DNA of 64,000 nt from Allobosea sp. Lineage in GTDB: Bacteria; Pseudomonadota; Alphaproteobacteria; Rhizobiales; Beijerinckiaceae. A model generated the notes under the pieces. That model saw only the letters and a list, made by a program, of their open reading frames with translations, was not told the origin of the DNA and ran no database searches. This document shows positions 30,747-40,767 of the stretch, piece after piece. Numbering within the stretch: position 1 is the stretch's first letter; each line of letters opens with the position of its first letter. The stretch spans positions 90,259 through 154,258 of the forward strand of contig NZ_JAFKFX010000035.1 in NCBI RefSeq assembly GCF_017308075.1, written 5' to 3'. Position numbers and translations under genes: made by a program.

Positions 30747-31869
30747 TCGCGACGAGATCGACCGCGCCTTCATGCGCCAGGCGCTGGAACTCGGTGCGCG
30801 CGGCCTCGGCCAGACCTGGCCGAACCCATCGGTCGGGGCCGTGGTGACCCGCGATGGGCCGGAGGGACCGGTCGTCGTCGGGGCCGGCCACACTCAGCCT
30901 GGCGGCCGACCGCATGGCGAGGCGATGGCCTTCGAGCAGGCCGGTTCCGCGGCGGCAGGGGGCACGCTCTATGTGACGCTGGAGCCCTGCTCGCACCGGA
31001 CCCTGCGCGGCGGCACCCCTTGCGTCGAGCGCACCCTGCTCGCTGGCGTGCGCCGCGTCGTCTCGGCCATGGACGATCCCAACCCCCGCATCGCCGGGCT
31101 CGGCCATGCACTCCTGCGCAGTTCCGGGGTGGAGGTGGTCACCGGCGTGCTCGAAGATCAGGCGCAGCGCAGCCATTGCGGCCATGTGCTGCGGGTCACG
31201 CAGGGCCGGCCGATGGTGACCTTCAAGGTGGCGCGTACCGCCGACGGCTTCGCCGGCGGGGCAGGGCGGGCCCGCATCAGGATTTCCTGTCCGGAAGCCG
31301 GTGAATGGGTTCACCGCGAGCGTGCCCGTTACGACGCGATCATGCTCGGTATCGGCTCCGTCCTTGCCGATGATCCGCTCCTGACCGTGCGGCTCGCCGG
31401 GCTGGAGATTCGTTCGCCGGTCCGGGTCGTGCTCGATTCCAATCTGCGCCTGCCGCTGGATTCCCAGCTGGTGCGCGGCGCCGGCGAAGTGCCGGTCTGG
31501 GTGATCGCGGCAGAGGACGCGCCGGTCGAGGCCGAGGCGCGCCTCGTCGCCGCCGGCGTCGAGGTGATGCGCGTCGGACGCGCCGCCGACGGCCATCTCG
31601 ATCTCGGCGAGGCGCTGCGGCTGCTCGCGGCACGCGGCATCACCCGGGTCTTTTCCGAGGGCGGGCCGACCATCGGTGAAAGGCTGGCGCTGGCCGGCTT
31701 TGCCGACGAGGTCATCGTCTCGACCTCGCCGATCGTGCTCGGCGAAGCCGGCGTCGTCGCCGTGCGGCCGGGCCTTGCGGCGCTGCTCGCCGATCCCAAG
31801 ATGTACGCCATCGCCGAAGCCGGGATCATCGGCCAGGACCGTTTCCAGCACTTCACGAGGATTGCCTGA
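30739..31869 (+). CDS. ribD: Bifunctional riboflavin deaminase/reductase RibD
   Basis: RibD (376 residues) deaminates and then reduces the pyrimidine intermediate of riboflavin synthesis. The N-terminal deaminase has the zinc ligands in HGEAMAFE (about 55-62) and [13 protein letters not shown] (about 83-95). The C-terminal reductase begins near [11 protein letters not shown] (about 161) and includes [21 protein letters not shown] and [10 protein letters not shown]. It starts inside nrdR and its stop overlaps the ribE ATG by one base. Confidence 0.94.
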   Translation: MSDRDEIDRAFMRQALELGARGLGQTWPNPSVGAVVTRDGPEGPVVVGAGHTQPGGRPHGEAMAFEQAGSAAAGGTLYVTLEPCSHRTLRGGTPCVERTLLAGVRRVVSAMDDPNPRIAGLGHALLRSSGVEVVTGVLEDQAQRSHCGHVLRVTQGRPMVTFKVARTADGFAGGAGRARIRISCPEAGEWVHRERARYDAIMLGIGSVLADDPLLTVRLAGLEIRSPVRVVLDSNLRLPLDSQLVRGAGEVPVWVIAAEDAPVEAEARLVAAGVEVMRVGRAADGHLDLGEALRLLAARGITRVFSEGGPTIGERLALAGFADEVIVSTSPIVLGEAGVVAVRPGLAALLADPKMYAIAEAGIIGQDRFQHFTRIA

Positions 31870-32516
31870 TGTTCACCGGCATCGTCACCGCCATTGGCAC
31901 CGTCACCCAGGCGCGGAAGATGGGGCCGAGCCTGAAGCGGCTCGCCATCTCCTGCCCTTGGGAGGCAGAGGGCATCGAGATCGGCGCATCGATCGCCTGC
32001 GCCGGCGTCTGTCTCACCGTGACCGCCCTGAGCCCGCGCGAGGATGGCGAGCCGGGCTGCGTTTTCCAGGTCGAGGCTGCGGCCGAGACGCTGTCCAAGA
32101 CCTTGGTCGGCGACTGGGATGTCGGGACGCCGATCAATCTCGAGCGCTCGCTGAAGATGGGCGACGAGCTCGGCGGCCATCTGGTCACCGGCCATGTCGA
32201 CGGCGTCGGCAGGATCATCAAGGTCGATGCCATCGCGCCCGATCCGGATGAGCCCTGGGGGGCGACGGCGCGCTTCCATATCCGCGCGCCGCAGGGCCTC
32301 GCCCGCTTCATCGCGGCCAAGGGCTCGATCTGCCTCGACGGCACCTCGCTGACCGTCAACACAGTCGAGGACGACGTGTTCACCGTCCTGCTGATCCCGC
32401 ATTCCTTCAGTGTCACCACCTGGGGGCAGCGCAAGCAGGAGGACGGCGTTCATGTCGAGGTCGATCTGATGGCGCGGTATGCCGCGCGGCTTGCGGAGGC
32501 GCGCGGGCAGGGCTAA
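31869..32516 (+). CDS. ribE: Riboflavin synthase alpha chain
   Basis: The enzyme (215 residues) dismutates two 6,7-dimethyl-8-ribityllumazine molecules to riboflavin. The start [12 protein letters not shown] is the family signature. The internal duplication typical of the trimeric enzyme shows as two lumazine-binding domains (about 1-97 and 98-195), with ACAGVCLTV in the first and CLDGTSLTVN in the second. It is coupled to ribD by a one-base overlap. A hairpin repeat separates it from ribH. Confidence 0.95.
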   Translation: MFTGIVTAIGTVTQARKMGPSLKRLAISCPWEAEGIEIGASIACAGVCLTVTALSPREDGEPGCVFQVEAAAETLSKTLVGDWDVGTPINLERSLKMGDELGGHLVTGHVDGVGRIIKVDAIAPDPDEPWGATARFHIRAPQGLARFIAAKGSICLDGTSLTVNTVEDDVFTVLLIPHSFSVTTWGQRKQEDGVHVEVDLMARYAARLAEARGQG

Positions 32517-32534
32517 GAGCCGGTCCTGCCTCAG

Positions 32535-32641
32535 CCCTCATCCTGAGGAGCCGCGCAGCGGCGTCTCGAAGGATGGTCCAGCGCGCTCTGGACCATCCTT
32601 CGAGACGCCATTTCTGACGAAACGGCTCCTCAGGACGAGGG
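32535..32641. repeat. Dispersed inverted repeat, copy 1 (between ribE and ribH)
   Basis: Outer arms CCCTCATCCTGAGGAGCCG and CGGCTCCTCAGGACGAGGG face each other over about 100 bases. Inner arms GGCGTCTCGAAGGATGGTCC and GGACCATCCTTCGAGACGCC form a second long stem. The same element occurs at 33681-33800. Confidence 0.85.
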
Positions 32642-32698
32642 CTTGATTGCTTTCGACCTGGTCGAAGGCGCCTCGACGATACCAGAAGGAATTCCCGC

Positions 32699-33196
32699 AT
32701 GGCCGGACCCCGGCAATCATCGGCTGCCTCAGCCGCCCCGCTCGACGGCGCACGCGTCCTCGTGGTCGAGGCCCGCTTCTATGACGGCCTCGCCGACGAA
32801 CTGCTGCAGGGCGCGCTCGCCGTGCTCGAAAAGGCCGGCTGCCGCGTCGATCGCGTCACCGTTCCCGGCGCGCTCGAGATCCCGTCTGCGATCGTCATCG
32901 GCTTGCGTGCCGCCGACGAGGCTGTCGATCCCTATGAGGCGGTGGTCGCGCTCGGCACCGTGATCCGGGGCGAGACCGGTCATTACGACATCGTCGCCGG
33001 CGAGAGCTCGCGCGCGTTGATGGACCTCTCCGTCGCCTTCGCCCTGCCGCTCGGCAACGGCATCCTGACCGTCGAGAACGAGGCCCAGGCCTGGGCCCGT
33101 GCCAATCGTTCCGAGATGGACAAGGGCGGCGGCGCGGCTGAAGCTGCGCTCTCGGTGCTGCGCTACAAGCGCTCGCTGGTGGAGGAGTCGAAATGA
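32699..33196 (+). CDS. ribH: 6,7-dimethyl-8-ribityllumazine synthase
   Basis: Lumazine synthase (165 residues) joins the ribityl pyrimidine with dihydroxybutanone phosphate to give the substrate of RibE. Signatures are [18 protein letters not shown] (about 21-38), [11 protein letters not shown] (58-68), [19 protein letters not shown] (about 84-102) and [12 protein letters not shown] (120-131). The conserved catalytic His is in the GHYD segment. Its stop overlaps nusB (ATGA). Confidence 0.95.
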   Translation: MAGPRQSSAASAAPLDGARVLVVEARFYDGLADELLQGALAVLEKAGCRVDRVTVPGALEIPSAIVIGLRAADEAVDPYEAVVALGTVIRGETGHYDIVAGESSRALMDLSVAFALPLGNGILTVENEAQAWARANRSEMDKGGGAAEAALSVLRYKRSLVEESK

Positions 33197-33660
33197 GCCG
33201 GGCCGAGATGCGCCGCGGCGCCCGGCTGGCGGCCGTGCAGGCGCTCTACCAGATGGAGGTCGGCGGGCGCGGCGTGGTCGAGGCCATGGCCGAGTTCGAG
33301 CATTTCTGGATCGGCAAGGAGGTCGAGGAGATCGAGCTGCCGAAAGCCGAGCTGAATTTCTTCCGCGACCTGCTCGGCGGCGTCGTCAGCGAGCAGCGTC
33401 TGGTCGACCGCGCCGTGGACGATGCGCTCGCCGCGGGCTGGCCGCTGAAGCGCGTCGAGGCGGTGGTACGCGCGGTGCTGCGCGCCGGTGCCTATGAGCT
33501 GGCCTTCCGCAAGGACGTGCCGGCGCGCGCCGTGATTTCGGAATATGTCGCGGTCACCCGCACCTTCTACCAGGGCGAGGAGATCGGCATGGTCAACGCC
33601 GTGCTCGACAAGCTCGCCCGCGAGTTCCGCGCCGAGGAATTCGACGTCCCGGCGGCGTGA
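33193..33660 (+). CDS. nusB: Transcription antitermination factor NusB
   Basis: NusB (155 residues) binds boxA RNA with NusE (S10) in rRNA antitermination complexes. The all-helical fold is recognised from [19 protein letters not shown] (about 6-24), [20 protein letters not shown] (about 93-112) and [31 protein letters not shown] in two blocks near the C-terminus. The start overlaps the ribH stop. A second copy of the hairpin repeat lies between it and thiL. Confidence 0.94.
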   Translation: MSRAEMRRGARLAAVQALYQMEVGGRGVVEAMAEFEHFWIGKEVEEIELPKAELNFFRDLLGGVVSEQRLVDRAVDDALAAGWPLKRVEAVVRAVLRAGAYELAFRKDVPARAVISEYVAVTRTFYQGEEIGMVNAVLDKLAREFRAEEFDVPAA

Positions 33661-33680
33661 GCAGGAGGGCAACCTCCGAG

Positions 33681-33800
33681 CCCTCATCCTGAGGAGCCGT
33701 TCCGCCAGGAGCGGCGTCTCGAAGGATGAACCAGATTGCACCCTTGGCATCCTCTGAAGCATCCTTCGAGACGCCGCTTCGGGGCTCCTCAGGGTGAGGG
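33681..33800. repeat. Dispersed inverted repeat, copy 2 (between nusB and thiL)
   Basis: Begins CCCTCATCCTGAGGAGCCG and ends with GGGGCTCCTCAGGGTGAGGG; the inner arms CGGCGTCTCGAAGGATG and CATCCTTCGAGACGCCG match copy 1. The loop region between the inner arms differs from copy 1, so the stems are conserved and the loop is not. Confidence 0.85.
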
Positions 33801-33824
33801 CTGCACTTGGCAAGTGAGATCGCA

Positions 33825-34823
33825 ATGTCGAGAGAAGACGCGCGACCCGGTGAATTCGAGCTGATCGCCCGGCATTTCGCCCCGATCGCCGGCCGTGACG
33901 GCCTCGGGCTTCTCGACGATGCGGCGCTGCTGCGGCCGGCGCGGGGCTACGAGCTCGTCGTCACCGCCGACGCGCTGGTCGCCGGCGTGCACTTCTTCCC
34001 GGACGACCCCGCCGGCTCGATTGCGCGCAAGGCGCTGGCGGTCAACCTCTCCGATCTCGCCGCCAAGGGCGCGCGGCCCGACGGTTTCGTGCTGACGCTC
34101 GCTTTGCCCAAGGGCTGGGCCGAGGATTGGCTCGCAGCCTTCGCCCAAGGGCTCGCGGCTGTCGCGGGCGAGGCGGGCTGCCCGCTGATCGGCGGGGACA
34201 CGGTCTCGACGACCGGCCCGCTGACGCTTTCGATCACCGCCTTCGGCAGCGTGCCTGCCGGGCGGATGGTGCTGCGCTCGGGCGCCAAGCCCGGCGATCT
34301 CGTGCTGGTCACGGGGACGATCGGCGATGGCGCGCTCGGCCTGCGGGCGCACGGCCCGGACAGGCCGGGTTGGGTCGCCCGCCTCTGCGAGGCCGACCGC
34401 GCCTTCCTGGCCGATCGCTATCTGCATCCGCAGCCGCGTCTGGCGCTCGCCCAGGCCCTGCAGCTTCATGCCTCGGCGGCGATGGACGTCTCGGACGGGC
34501 TCGTCGGCGACCTCGGCAAGCTGCTCGCAGCCTCGCGCGTCGGCGCCGAGATCGAGCTCGACACGGTGCCGCTCTCGGCCGCGGCCCGCAATGCCGTCAT
34601 GGCTGATCCCGCATTGGCGGAACTGGCCTGGACCGGCGGCGACGACTACGAAATTCTCTGCACGGCGTCCGAGGTGGAATTTCCTTCCCTTGCCGCCGCG
34701 GCGCAGGCGGCAGGACTCGGTCTTGCGCGCATCGGCCGCGTTACGGCGGAGGCAGGGACCGTGCGATACAGCGAGGCGGGCAGGCCGCGCAGCTTTGCGC
34801 GAGGCTCCTTCGTTCATTTCTGA
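33825..34823 (+). CDS. thiL: Thiamine-monophosphate kinase
   Basis: ThiL (332 residues) phosphorylates thiamine monophosphate to thiamine diphosphate. The N-terminal EFELIARHFAP, DDAALLRP (about 30-37), VTADALVAGVHF (about 46-57) and NLSDLAAKGARP (about 75-86) are the ATP/magnesium motifs. GGDTVSTTGPL (about 125-135), MDVSDGLVGDL and WTGGDDYEIL close the fold. The ATG at 33825 gives the normal N-terminus. It ends the nrdR-rib-nusB-thiL run, separated from nusB by the hairpin repeat. Confidence 0.94.
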   Translation: MSREDARPGEFELIARHFAPIAGRDGLGLLDDAALLRPARGYELVVTADALVAGVHFFPDDPAGSIARKALAVNLSDLAAKGARPDGFVLTLALPKGWAEDWLAAFAQGLAAVAGEAGCPLIGGDTVSTTGPLTLSITAFGSVPAGRMVLRSGAKPGDLVLVTGTIGDGALGLRAHGPDRPGWVARLCEADRAFLADRYLHPQPRLALAQALQLHASAAMDVSDGLVGDLGKLLAASRVGAEIELDTVPLSAAARNAVMADPALAELAWTGGDDYEILCTASEVEFPSLAAAAQAAGLGLARIGRVTAEAGTVRYSEAGRPRSFARGSFVHF

Positions 34824-34859
34824 GAGCGGCCCCGGCCGCGGAAAGTCGGCGGCCTGCAA

Positions 34860-36062
34860 ATGAACCAGCATGTTCCGGTGAGCGACGACACCCTGGCGAA
34901 GCGCAATGCGGTCGTCCTCGCCTGCGCCCAGTCGCTCGGCGGCGCCAGCCCCGCCATCGTCGTCTCGCTCGGTGGCATCGTCGGCTCGCAACTCGTTACC
35001 GACCAGGCCTTCGCCACCGTACCGGTCAGCCTGATGCAGCTCGGCATCGCCTGCGGCGTCATCCCGGCGGCGATGTTGATGCGCCGGCTCGGCCGCCGCA
35101 ACGGCTATCTGATCGGGGCGCTGATCGGCATCGTCGGCGCCAGCATCGCCGCCAGCGGCACCGGCAGCCGGTTGTTCTGGCTGTTCTGCATCGGCACCTT
35201 CCTCTGCGGTGTCTACGGCTCCTTTGTGCAGAGCTATCGCTTCGCCGCGGCCGACACGGCGAGCGAAGCCTTCAAGCCGCGCGCCATCTCCTGGGTGATG
35301 CTCGGAGGGCTGGTCGGCGGCGTGATCGGCCCGCAATCGGTCTATTGGACGCGCGACCTGACGCCGGCCGCGCCCTTCGCCGCGAGCTTCCTGGCGCAGG
35401 GCGGGCTCGCTCTGCTCGCCGTCGGCGTCATCCTTCTGCTGCGCGCTCCGCCCGTGGTCGAGAAGCGCTCCGGCGGCGGCCGGCCGCTCTCCGAGATCAT
35501 GCGCCAGCCGAAGTTCGTCGCCTCGGTGACGGCGGCGCTGGTGGCCTACGGGCTGATGAGCTTCGTGATGACCGCGGCGCCGCTCGCCATGGTCGCCTGC
35601 GGCCATTCGATCGGCGATGCCGCCCTCGGCATCCAGTGGCATGTGCTCTCGATGTTCGGGCCGAGCTTCTTCACAGGGCGCCTGATCGCCCGCTACGGCA
35701 AGGAGAAGATCACCGCGCTCGGCCTGCTGCTGACCGCCGTCGCGGCTATCGTCGGCCTTTCCGGGCTCAGCGTTGCGCATTTCTGGATCGCGCTCGTCCT
35801 GCTCGGCGTCGGCTGGAATTTCGGCTTCATCGGCGCGACCGCGCTGGTCACCGACTGCTATCGCCCGGAGGAGCGGGTCAAGGTCCAGGCCGCCAACGAT
35901 TTCCTGGTTTTCGGCTCGGTCGCCATCGCCTCCTTCTCGGCCGGCGGCCTGCTCAGCGCCGGCGGATGGGACAGCGTCAACTGGCTGGTTTTCCCGCCGG
36001 TGGCGGTCGCGCTCGTCCTGGTCGCTTGGCAGGGTCTGCGCCGCCGTTCCGCCGCCGCCTGA
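34860..36062 (+). CDS. MFS transporter
   Basis: A 400-residue inner-membrane carrier with about twelve hydrophobic helices. The cytoplasmic loop after helix 2 reads MRRLGRRNGY, a variant of the MFS motif A, and the second half repeats the pattern with IARYGKEKI. It starts 36 bases after thiL and may be on the same transcript, but the family gives no substrate. Resembles YcaD/UMF-type exporters of unknown cargo. Confidence 0.8.
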   Translation: MNQHVPVSDDTLAKRNAVVLACAQSLGGASPAIVVSLGGIVGSQLVTDQAFATVPVSLMQLGIACGVIPAAMLMRRLGRRNGYLIGALIGIVGASIAASGTGSRLFWLFCIGTFLCGVYGSFVQSYRFAAADTASEAFKPRAISWVMLGGLVGGVIGPQSVYWTRDLTPAAPFAASFLAQGGLALLAVGVILLLRAPPVVEKRSGGGRPLSEIMRQPKFVASVTAALVAYGLMSFVMTAAPLAMVACGHSIGDAALGIQWHVLSMFGPSFFTGRLIARYGKEKITALGLLLTAVAAIVGLSGLSVAHFWIALVLLGVGWNFGFIGATALVTDCYRPEERVKVQAANDFLVFGSVAIASFSAGGLLSAGGWDSVNWLVFPPVAVALVLVAWQGLRRRSAAA

Positions 36063-36261
36063 CAAGCCTGCCGAATTGTCAGTTGTCGGGTTTGCGATTC
36101 CGTCGGAAACTTGGCAACAATTCGGCAGACACTGGCGATCGGCGCTACGGGCGCGATTCTAGAGCCCGGAAGAGCAGTCCCTGGCGTTCAACAGACCGGC
36201 GACAAGCCGGCTCCGTCGGGGCGTCCTGCCCCAGATGCAGATCTCAGGGACAGGAAAGTCG

Positions 36262-38418
36262 ATGTCGGCCTTGCTCATCATCATACTTCTGAGTGCGCTT
36301 TCGATCGTCTACGGCATCTGGGCCTATAGCGACGTGATGAAACGCGACGCCGGCAATCAGCGCATGCAGGAGATTTCCGGCGCTGTCGCAGAGGGCGCGC
36401 AGGCTTATCTCAAGCGGCAATACGTCACCATCGCCATGGTCGGCGTCGTGCTCTTCGTCGGCCTCACCTGGCTGCTCGGGGCCTATGTCGGCATCGGCTT
36501 CCTGATCGGCGCCGTGCTTTCCGGCGTCGCGGGCTTCATCGGCATGAACGTCTCGGTGCGCGCCAATGTCCGCACCGCCCAGGCGGCGATGCAGTCGCTC
36601 GGCCAGGGGCTCGACGTCGCCTTCAAGGCCGGCGCGGTCACCGGCATGCTGGTCGCCGGCCTCGCTCTGCTCGGCGTCGCCGTCTATTACGGCTTCCTGA
36701 CCTCGATGAAGGGCTTCGCGCCCTCCAGCCGCGTCGTCATCGATTCGCTGGTGGCGCTCGGCTTCGGCGCCTCGCTGATCTCGATCTTCGCCCGTCTCGG
36801 CGGCGGTATCTTCACCAAGGGCGCCGATGTCGGCGCCGACCTCGTCGGCAAGGTCGAGGCCGGCATTCCCGAGGACGATCCGCGCAATCCGGCGACCATC
36901 GCCGACAATGTCGGCGACAATGTCGGCGACTGCGCCGGCATGGCCGCCGACCTGTTCGAGACCTATGCCGTGACCCTGGTCGCGACCATGGTGCTCGCCG
37001 CGATCTTCTTCGCCGGCCAGCCGGTTCTCAACACGATGATGCTGTATCCGATGGCGATCGGCGCGGCCTGCGTCGTGACCTCGATCATCGGCACCTTCTT
37101 CGTCAAGCTCGGCGCCAACCAGTCGATCATGGGCGCGCTCTACAAGGGCTTCATCGCCGCCGGCGTGCTCTCGATCGGTGCGATCGCGGCGGTGACGCAT
37201 GTGATGTTCGGCGGCTTCTCGGCCCAGTTCACCACGGGGCAGGGCGTCGCCTTCACCTCGGGGGGCCTCTTCGCCTGCTCGCTGGTCGGTCTCGCCGTGA
37301 CGCTGCTGATCGTCGTCATCACCGAATACTACACCGGCACCGGCAAGCGCCCGGTGGTCTCGATCGCCCAGGCCTCGGTCACCGGCCACGGCACCAACGT
37401 CATTCAGGGCCTTGCGGTGTCCCTGGAATCGACGGCGCTGCCGACCATCGTGATCATCGCCGGCATCATCGTCGCCTATGGCCTCGCCGGCCTGTTCGGC
37501 ATCGCCATTGCCACCACCGCCATGCTGGCGCTCGCCGGCGTCGTCGTCGCGCTCGACGCCTTCGGCCCGGTCACCGACAATGCCGGCGGCATCGCCGAGA
37601 TGGCCGGCCTGCCCAAGGAGGTCCGCCAGTCCACCGACGCGCTCGATGCGGTCGGCAACACCACCAAGGCGATCACCAAGGGCTATGCGATCGGCTCGGC
37701 GGGGCTCGGCGCGCTGGTGCTGTTCGCCGCCTATACCTCGGACCTCAACTACTTCGTGGCCGAGGCCAACAAGGCGGGCTCGACGACCTTCCAGTACTTC
37801 AAGGGCGTCAGCGTCGATTTCTCGCTGTCGAACCCCTTCGTCGTCGTCGGCCTGCTGCTCGGTGGCCTGATCCCCTTCCTCTTCGGTGGCATGGGCATGA
37901 CCGCGGTGGGTCGCGCCGCCGGTTCGGTCGTCGAGGAGGTGCGCCGGCAGTTCCGTGAGAAGCCGGGCATCATGGCGGGTACGGAGCGGCCGGACTATGC
38001 CCGCGCCGTCGACCTGCTGACCAAGGCGGCGATCAAGGAAATGATCGTGCCTTCGCTGCTGCCGGTGCTCGCACCCTTCGTGACCTTCTTCGTCATCAAC
38101 GCCATCGCCGGCAAGAACCAGGCCTTCGCGGCGGTCGGCGCCATGCTGATGGGCGTCATCGTCACCGGCATCTTCGTCGCGATCTCGATGACCTCGGGCG
38201 GCGGCGCCTGGGATAATGCCAAGAAGAGCTTCGAGGACGGTTTTGTCGACAAGGACGGCGTGCGCCACATGAAGGGCTCGGAGGCTCACAAGGCCTCGGT
38301 TACCGGCGACACCGTCGGCGACCCCTACAAGGACACGGCCGGCCCCGCCGTGAACCCGGCGATCAAGATCACCAACATCATCGCGCTCCTGCTGCTCGCC
38401 ATCCTGGCGCATAGCTGA
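36262..38418 (+). CDS. hppA: Proton-translocating membrane pyrophosphatase, potassium-independent type
   Basis: H+-PPase (718 residues) couples pyrophosphate hydrolysis to proton export across the inner membrane. The substrate motif is [22 protein letters not shown] in two parts (about 192-213), followed by [19 protein letters not shown] (in the same loop). The later [19 protein letters not shown] carries Lys where potassium-dependent enzymes have Ala, so this is the potassium-independent type. The 16-helix layout is visible throughout. The ATG at 36262 follows the ribosome site AGGAAAG. A terminator lies at 38448-38474. Confidence 0.95.
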   Translation: MSALLIIILLSALSIVYGIWAYSDVMKRDAGNQRMQEISGAVAEGAQAYLKRQYVTIAMVGVVLFVGLTWLLGAYVGIGFLIGAVLSGVAGFIGMNVSVRANVRTAQAAMQSLGQGLDVAFKAGAVTGMLVAGLALLGVAVYYGFLTSMKGFAPSSRVVIDSLVALGFGASLISIFARLGGGIFTKGADVGADLVGKVEAGIPEDDPRNPATIADNVGDNVGDCAGMAADLFETYAVTLVATMVLAAIFFAGQPVLNTMMLYPMAIGAACVVTSIIGTFFVKLGANQSIMGALYKGFIAAGVLSIGAIAAVTHVMFGGFSAQFTTGQGVAFTSGGLFACSLVGLAVTLLIVVITEYYTGTGKRPVVSIAQASVTGHGTNVIQGLAVSLESTALPTIVIIAGIIVAYGLAGLFGIAIATTAMLALAGVVVALDAFGPVTDNAGGIAEMAGLPKEVRQSTDALDAVGNTTKAITKGYAIGSAGLGALVLFAAYTSDLNYFVAEANKAGSTTFQYFKGVSVDFSLSNPFVVVGLLLGGLIPFLFGGMGMTAVGRAAGSVVEEVRRQFREKPGIMAGTERPDYARAVDLLTKAAIKEMIVPSLLPVLAPFVTFFVINAIAGKNQAFAAVGAMLMGVIVTGIFVAISMTSGGGAWDNAKKSFEDGFVDKDGVRHMKGSEAHKASVTGDTVGDPYKDTAGPAVNPAIKITNIIALLLLAILAHS

Positions 38419-38447
38419 GCGGCGAGACCCGCCTGAACAAGGCCTGG

Positions 38448-38474
38448 CCCCGCGGAGCGATCCGCGGGGTTTTT
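38448..38474 (+). terminator. Rho-independent terminator after hppA
   Basis: Stem CCCCGCGGA / TCCGCGGGG with loop GCGA, followed by TTTTTCTTTT, 30 bases past the stop codon. Confidence 0.9.
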
Positions 38475-38622
38475 CTTTTGCTCGCAATATCTTACGCGCT
38501 GAAATGGAATCAATTCGCGAGGCAGCTGAATCAAGCTCCGAGCCTACGGCCAGATCCGTAGCGTTCCTGCACGACCGGCCTGTCGCCAGCTGTCATGGTC
38601 GGCCCGATCCAAGGAGAGCCCG

Positions 38623-39543
38623 ATGACCGCCCCAGCCGCTTCAGCCCCTGTACGCTCCGGACACGCGACGGACATTGCCCTGCTGCTCGTGCTGGCGACA
38701 CTCTGGGGCGCCTCCTACAGTTTCATCAGGCTTGGCGTCGAGACGATCCCGCCGTTGACGCTGATCGCGGCGCGCACCCTGATCGCCGGCGCGATTTTGC
38801 TTGTCGTCATCCACTTGCGCGGACTCGCCCTGCCGCGCGAGCCCGTGATCTGGCGGCGATTCCTGATCCAGGCCTGCCTGAACAGCGCCGTGCCCTTCAC
38901 GCTGATCGCCTGGGCCGAGACCAGCGTCGAGGCGGGCCTGGCTTCGATCCTGAACGCCGGCTCGCCGATCTTCGCTTTCCTGCTGAGCCTGTTGTTCTTC
39001 CGCGCCGAGGCGGCCGCCGGGCGCAAGCTCTTCGGCGTCGCCGCCGGCATGCTCGGGGTCTGCCTGATCATCGGCGTCGAGGCGCTGTCGGGTTTCGGCC
39101 GCGAGCTCTGGGCGCAGCTTGCTCTGGTCGCGGCCGCGGCCTGCTATGGCGGCGCGGCGCTGTTCGGCCGCAACTTCAAGGGGCTCGATCCGATCATGCC
39201 GGCGGCGGGCTCGCTGATCTGCGGCGCTGCGATCCTGATCCCCTTCAGCCTGCTCGTCGACCGGCCTTGGACGCTCGCGCCGTCGGCCAGCTCGATCCAG
39301 GCGCTGCTGGCCTTGTCGGTATTCTCGACCGCGCTCGCCTTCATCATCTATTTCCGGCTGATCGACCGGCTCGGCACGGTCGGGGCGACTTCGGTCGCCT
39401 ATCTGCGCGTACCGACCGGCGTCGCCATCGGCGTGATCTTTCTCGGCGAGCGCCTGAGTCCGACCGCCTGGGCCGGGCTCGCGCTGGTCGTGATCGGCGT
39501 GTTCGCGATGACACTGCCGGGGCGCAAGCCACCAACGAGTTGA
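38623..39543 (+). CDS. EamA/DMT-family transporter
   Basis: A 306-residue inner-membrane protein with ten hydrophobic helices in two EamA repeats. The first repeat contains LATLWGASYSFIRLGVETI (about 25-43); the second begins near ELWAQLALVAAAACYGGAALF (about 165-185) and ends with GVAIGVIFLGERLSPTAWAG, the DMT signature. A role in export of amino acids or small metabolites is inferred from the family. It is convergent with bamE, sharing a bidirectional terminator. Confidence 0.85.
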   Translation: MTAPAASAPVRSGHATDIALLLVLATLWGASYSFIRLGVETIPPLTLIAARTLIAGAILLVVIHLRGLALPREPVIWRRFLIQACLNSAVPFTLIAWAETSVEAGLASILNAGSPIFAFLLSLLFFRAEAAAGRKLFGVAAGMLGVCLIIGVEALSGFGRELWAQLALVAAAACYGGAALFGRNFKGLDPIMPAAGSLICGAAILIPFSLLVDRPWTLAPSASSIQALLALSVFSTALAFIIYFRLIDRLGTVGATSVAYLRVPTGVAIGVIFLGERLSPTAWAGLALVVIGVFAMTLPGRKPPTS

Positions 39544-39556
39544 GCGAGCGCTGATC

Positions 39557-39594
39557 ACAGAAAGTCCTGCGGCAGCGCCTCAGGGCTTTTCTGT
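39557..39594. terminator. Bidirectional terminator between the EamA gene and bamE
   Basis: ACAGAAAGTCCTG and CAGGGCTTTTCTGT form an imperfect stem (one T-G pair, one bulge) around a GC-rich loop. A-rich and T-rich edges give a terminator in both directions, fitting the two convergent genes. Confidence 0.7.
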
Positions 39595-39615
39595 TTCGCC
39601 GTTGAGCAGGTTTGC

Positions 39616-40107
39616 TCAGGAGCCGAGCGGATTGAACTTGGTGACGCCGCGGAACAGGTTGCGCAGGAAGCTCTGCTCCTCGCCGCCGGTCGGGGTGGTG
39701 CGGCTGATGAAGTCGAAGATCACGCCGTCCTGCAGGCCGTAATTGGCGATGCGCTCGACCTTGAAGGCTTTGTTGAAATAGATCACCAGCACGCGCTGGT
39801 CGATCACCGTGAAGTCCTGGAACTGGAAGCGGCGGCGCACGGTCTGGCTGATGTAGTAGAAGGTGCGGTTGCCGACGGTCGAGGTCGTCGAAGGCGTGCC
39901 GAGCGTGGTCAGCACCGTCTGCACATCCATGCCCGGCCTGACCTTGGCGATGAGATCGTCATCCATGACGAAGCCGCGCGTGAATTCTTCGTTCAGGCCG
40001 GCGGAGGTCGGGACGCGAAAGCCGAGATTGGTGCCGCTGCAGGCGGCGAGCGGCAACATGGCGGCGAGCGAGCCGATCAGGACAGTGCGGCGGGTCGGAG
40101 CAGTCAT
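39616..40107 (-). CDS. bamE: Outer membrane protein assembly factor BamE
   Basis: BamE is a lipoprotein of the BAM complex that inserts outer-membrane barrels; here 163 residues. A lipoprotein signal with the lipobox LAAC (Cys near 23) is followed by the SmpA/OmlA domain: DDLIAKVRPGMDVQTVLTTL (about 50-69), GTPSTTSTVGNRTFYYISQ and FNKAFKVERIANYGLQDG. The start at 40107 is the ATG before the signal peptide. It is divergent from a bc1-complex chaperone gene. Confidence 0.9.
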   Translation of the reverse strand: MTAPTRRTVLIGSLAAMLPLAACSGTNLGFRVPTSAGLNEEFTRGFVMDDDLIAKVRPGMDVQTVLTTLGTPSTTSTVGNRTFYYISQTVRRRFQFQDFTVIDQRVLVIYFNKAFKVERIANYGLQDGVIFDFISRTTPTGGEEQSFLRNLFRGVTKFNPLGS

Positions 40108-40227
40108 GCGGAGAGGGTCCAACGGCAGGCACGCGACAGCGAGGCCGCGCTTGTCATGAGGGGTATGCTTGGCGTAACGCCCGAGCATGGCTTTGGCAAG
40201 GCGAGCGCAAACAGCGGGGTGGCGGCG

Positions 40228-40767
40228 GTGATTTTCGGTCTGTTCGGCAGAAGGACCGACCGGATGGTGCCGGTCAACGCCTTGCTCGGGCGTATTGTCG
40301 CCGCTTCGCGCGAGCCCGCGCTCTATCTGGAAGGCGGCGTGCCCGATGATTTCGAGGGTCGCTTCGAGGCTCTGACGCTTCATGTCTTCCTGGTCCTGCG
40401 GCGGCTGCGCGAGCTGCCCGAACCGGCGGCGGACGTGGCCCAGGACCTCGTCGACGCCAATTTCAGCTATCTCGAGCTCGGCTTTCGCCAGGGTGGCGTC
40501 GGCGATGTCTCGGTGCCCAAGCGCTTGAAGAAGATCGGCCGCAGCTTCTATGGCCGGGTCGGCGCCTATGAGGAGGCGCTCGCGGCCACGGCCGGGCCCG
40601 ACGCACTCGCCGTCGCGCTGAGTCGGAACATTGCGCCACAGGCTGATGCCGAGGCGCTCGCCCGCCATGCTCGTGCCGTAGCGGCACAGTTGGCGACCCT
40701 CGATCTCGAGGGTATCCTCGCCGCCGATCCGATTTTTCCCAAGTTCGAGAGCAGCCTGTCCAAATGA
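40228..40767 (+). CDS. Ubiquinol-cytochrome c chaperone (CBP3/UQCC1 family)
   Basis: A 179-residue protein related to CBP3/UQCC1, which helps assemble cytochrome b of the bc1 complex. Family features are the N-terminal IFGLFGRR, LEGGVPDDFEGRFEALTLH (about 39-57), LVDANFSYLELGFRQGGVGD (about 76-95) and VGAYEEAL (about 113-120). Family members start with M-I-F/L, so GTG 40228 is chosen; ATG at 40156 would add 24 residues of unlike sequence. It overlaps the DUF177 gene by four bases. Confidence 0.82.
   Translation: MIFGLFGRRTDRMVPVNALLGRIVAASREPALYLEGGVPDDFEGRFEALTLHVFLVLRRLRELPEPAADVAQDLVDANFSYLELGFRQGGVGDVSVPKRLKKIGRSFYGRVGAYEEALAATAGPDALAVALSRNIAPQADAEALARHARAVAAQLATLDLEGILAADPIFPKFESSLSK

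Noticed and set aside
30099-32698. FMN riboswitch for the riboflavin genes
   Set aside because: The conserved RFN-element sequence is not visible upstream of nrdR or in the ribE-ribH spacer; the latter holds the dispersed repeat.
36244-38487. Long open frame antisense to hppA (747 residues)
   Set aside because: Low-complexity Asp/Glu/Arg/His composition and complete overlap with hppA show it is a shadow.
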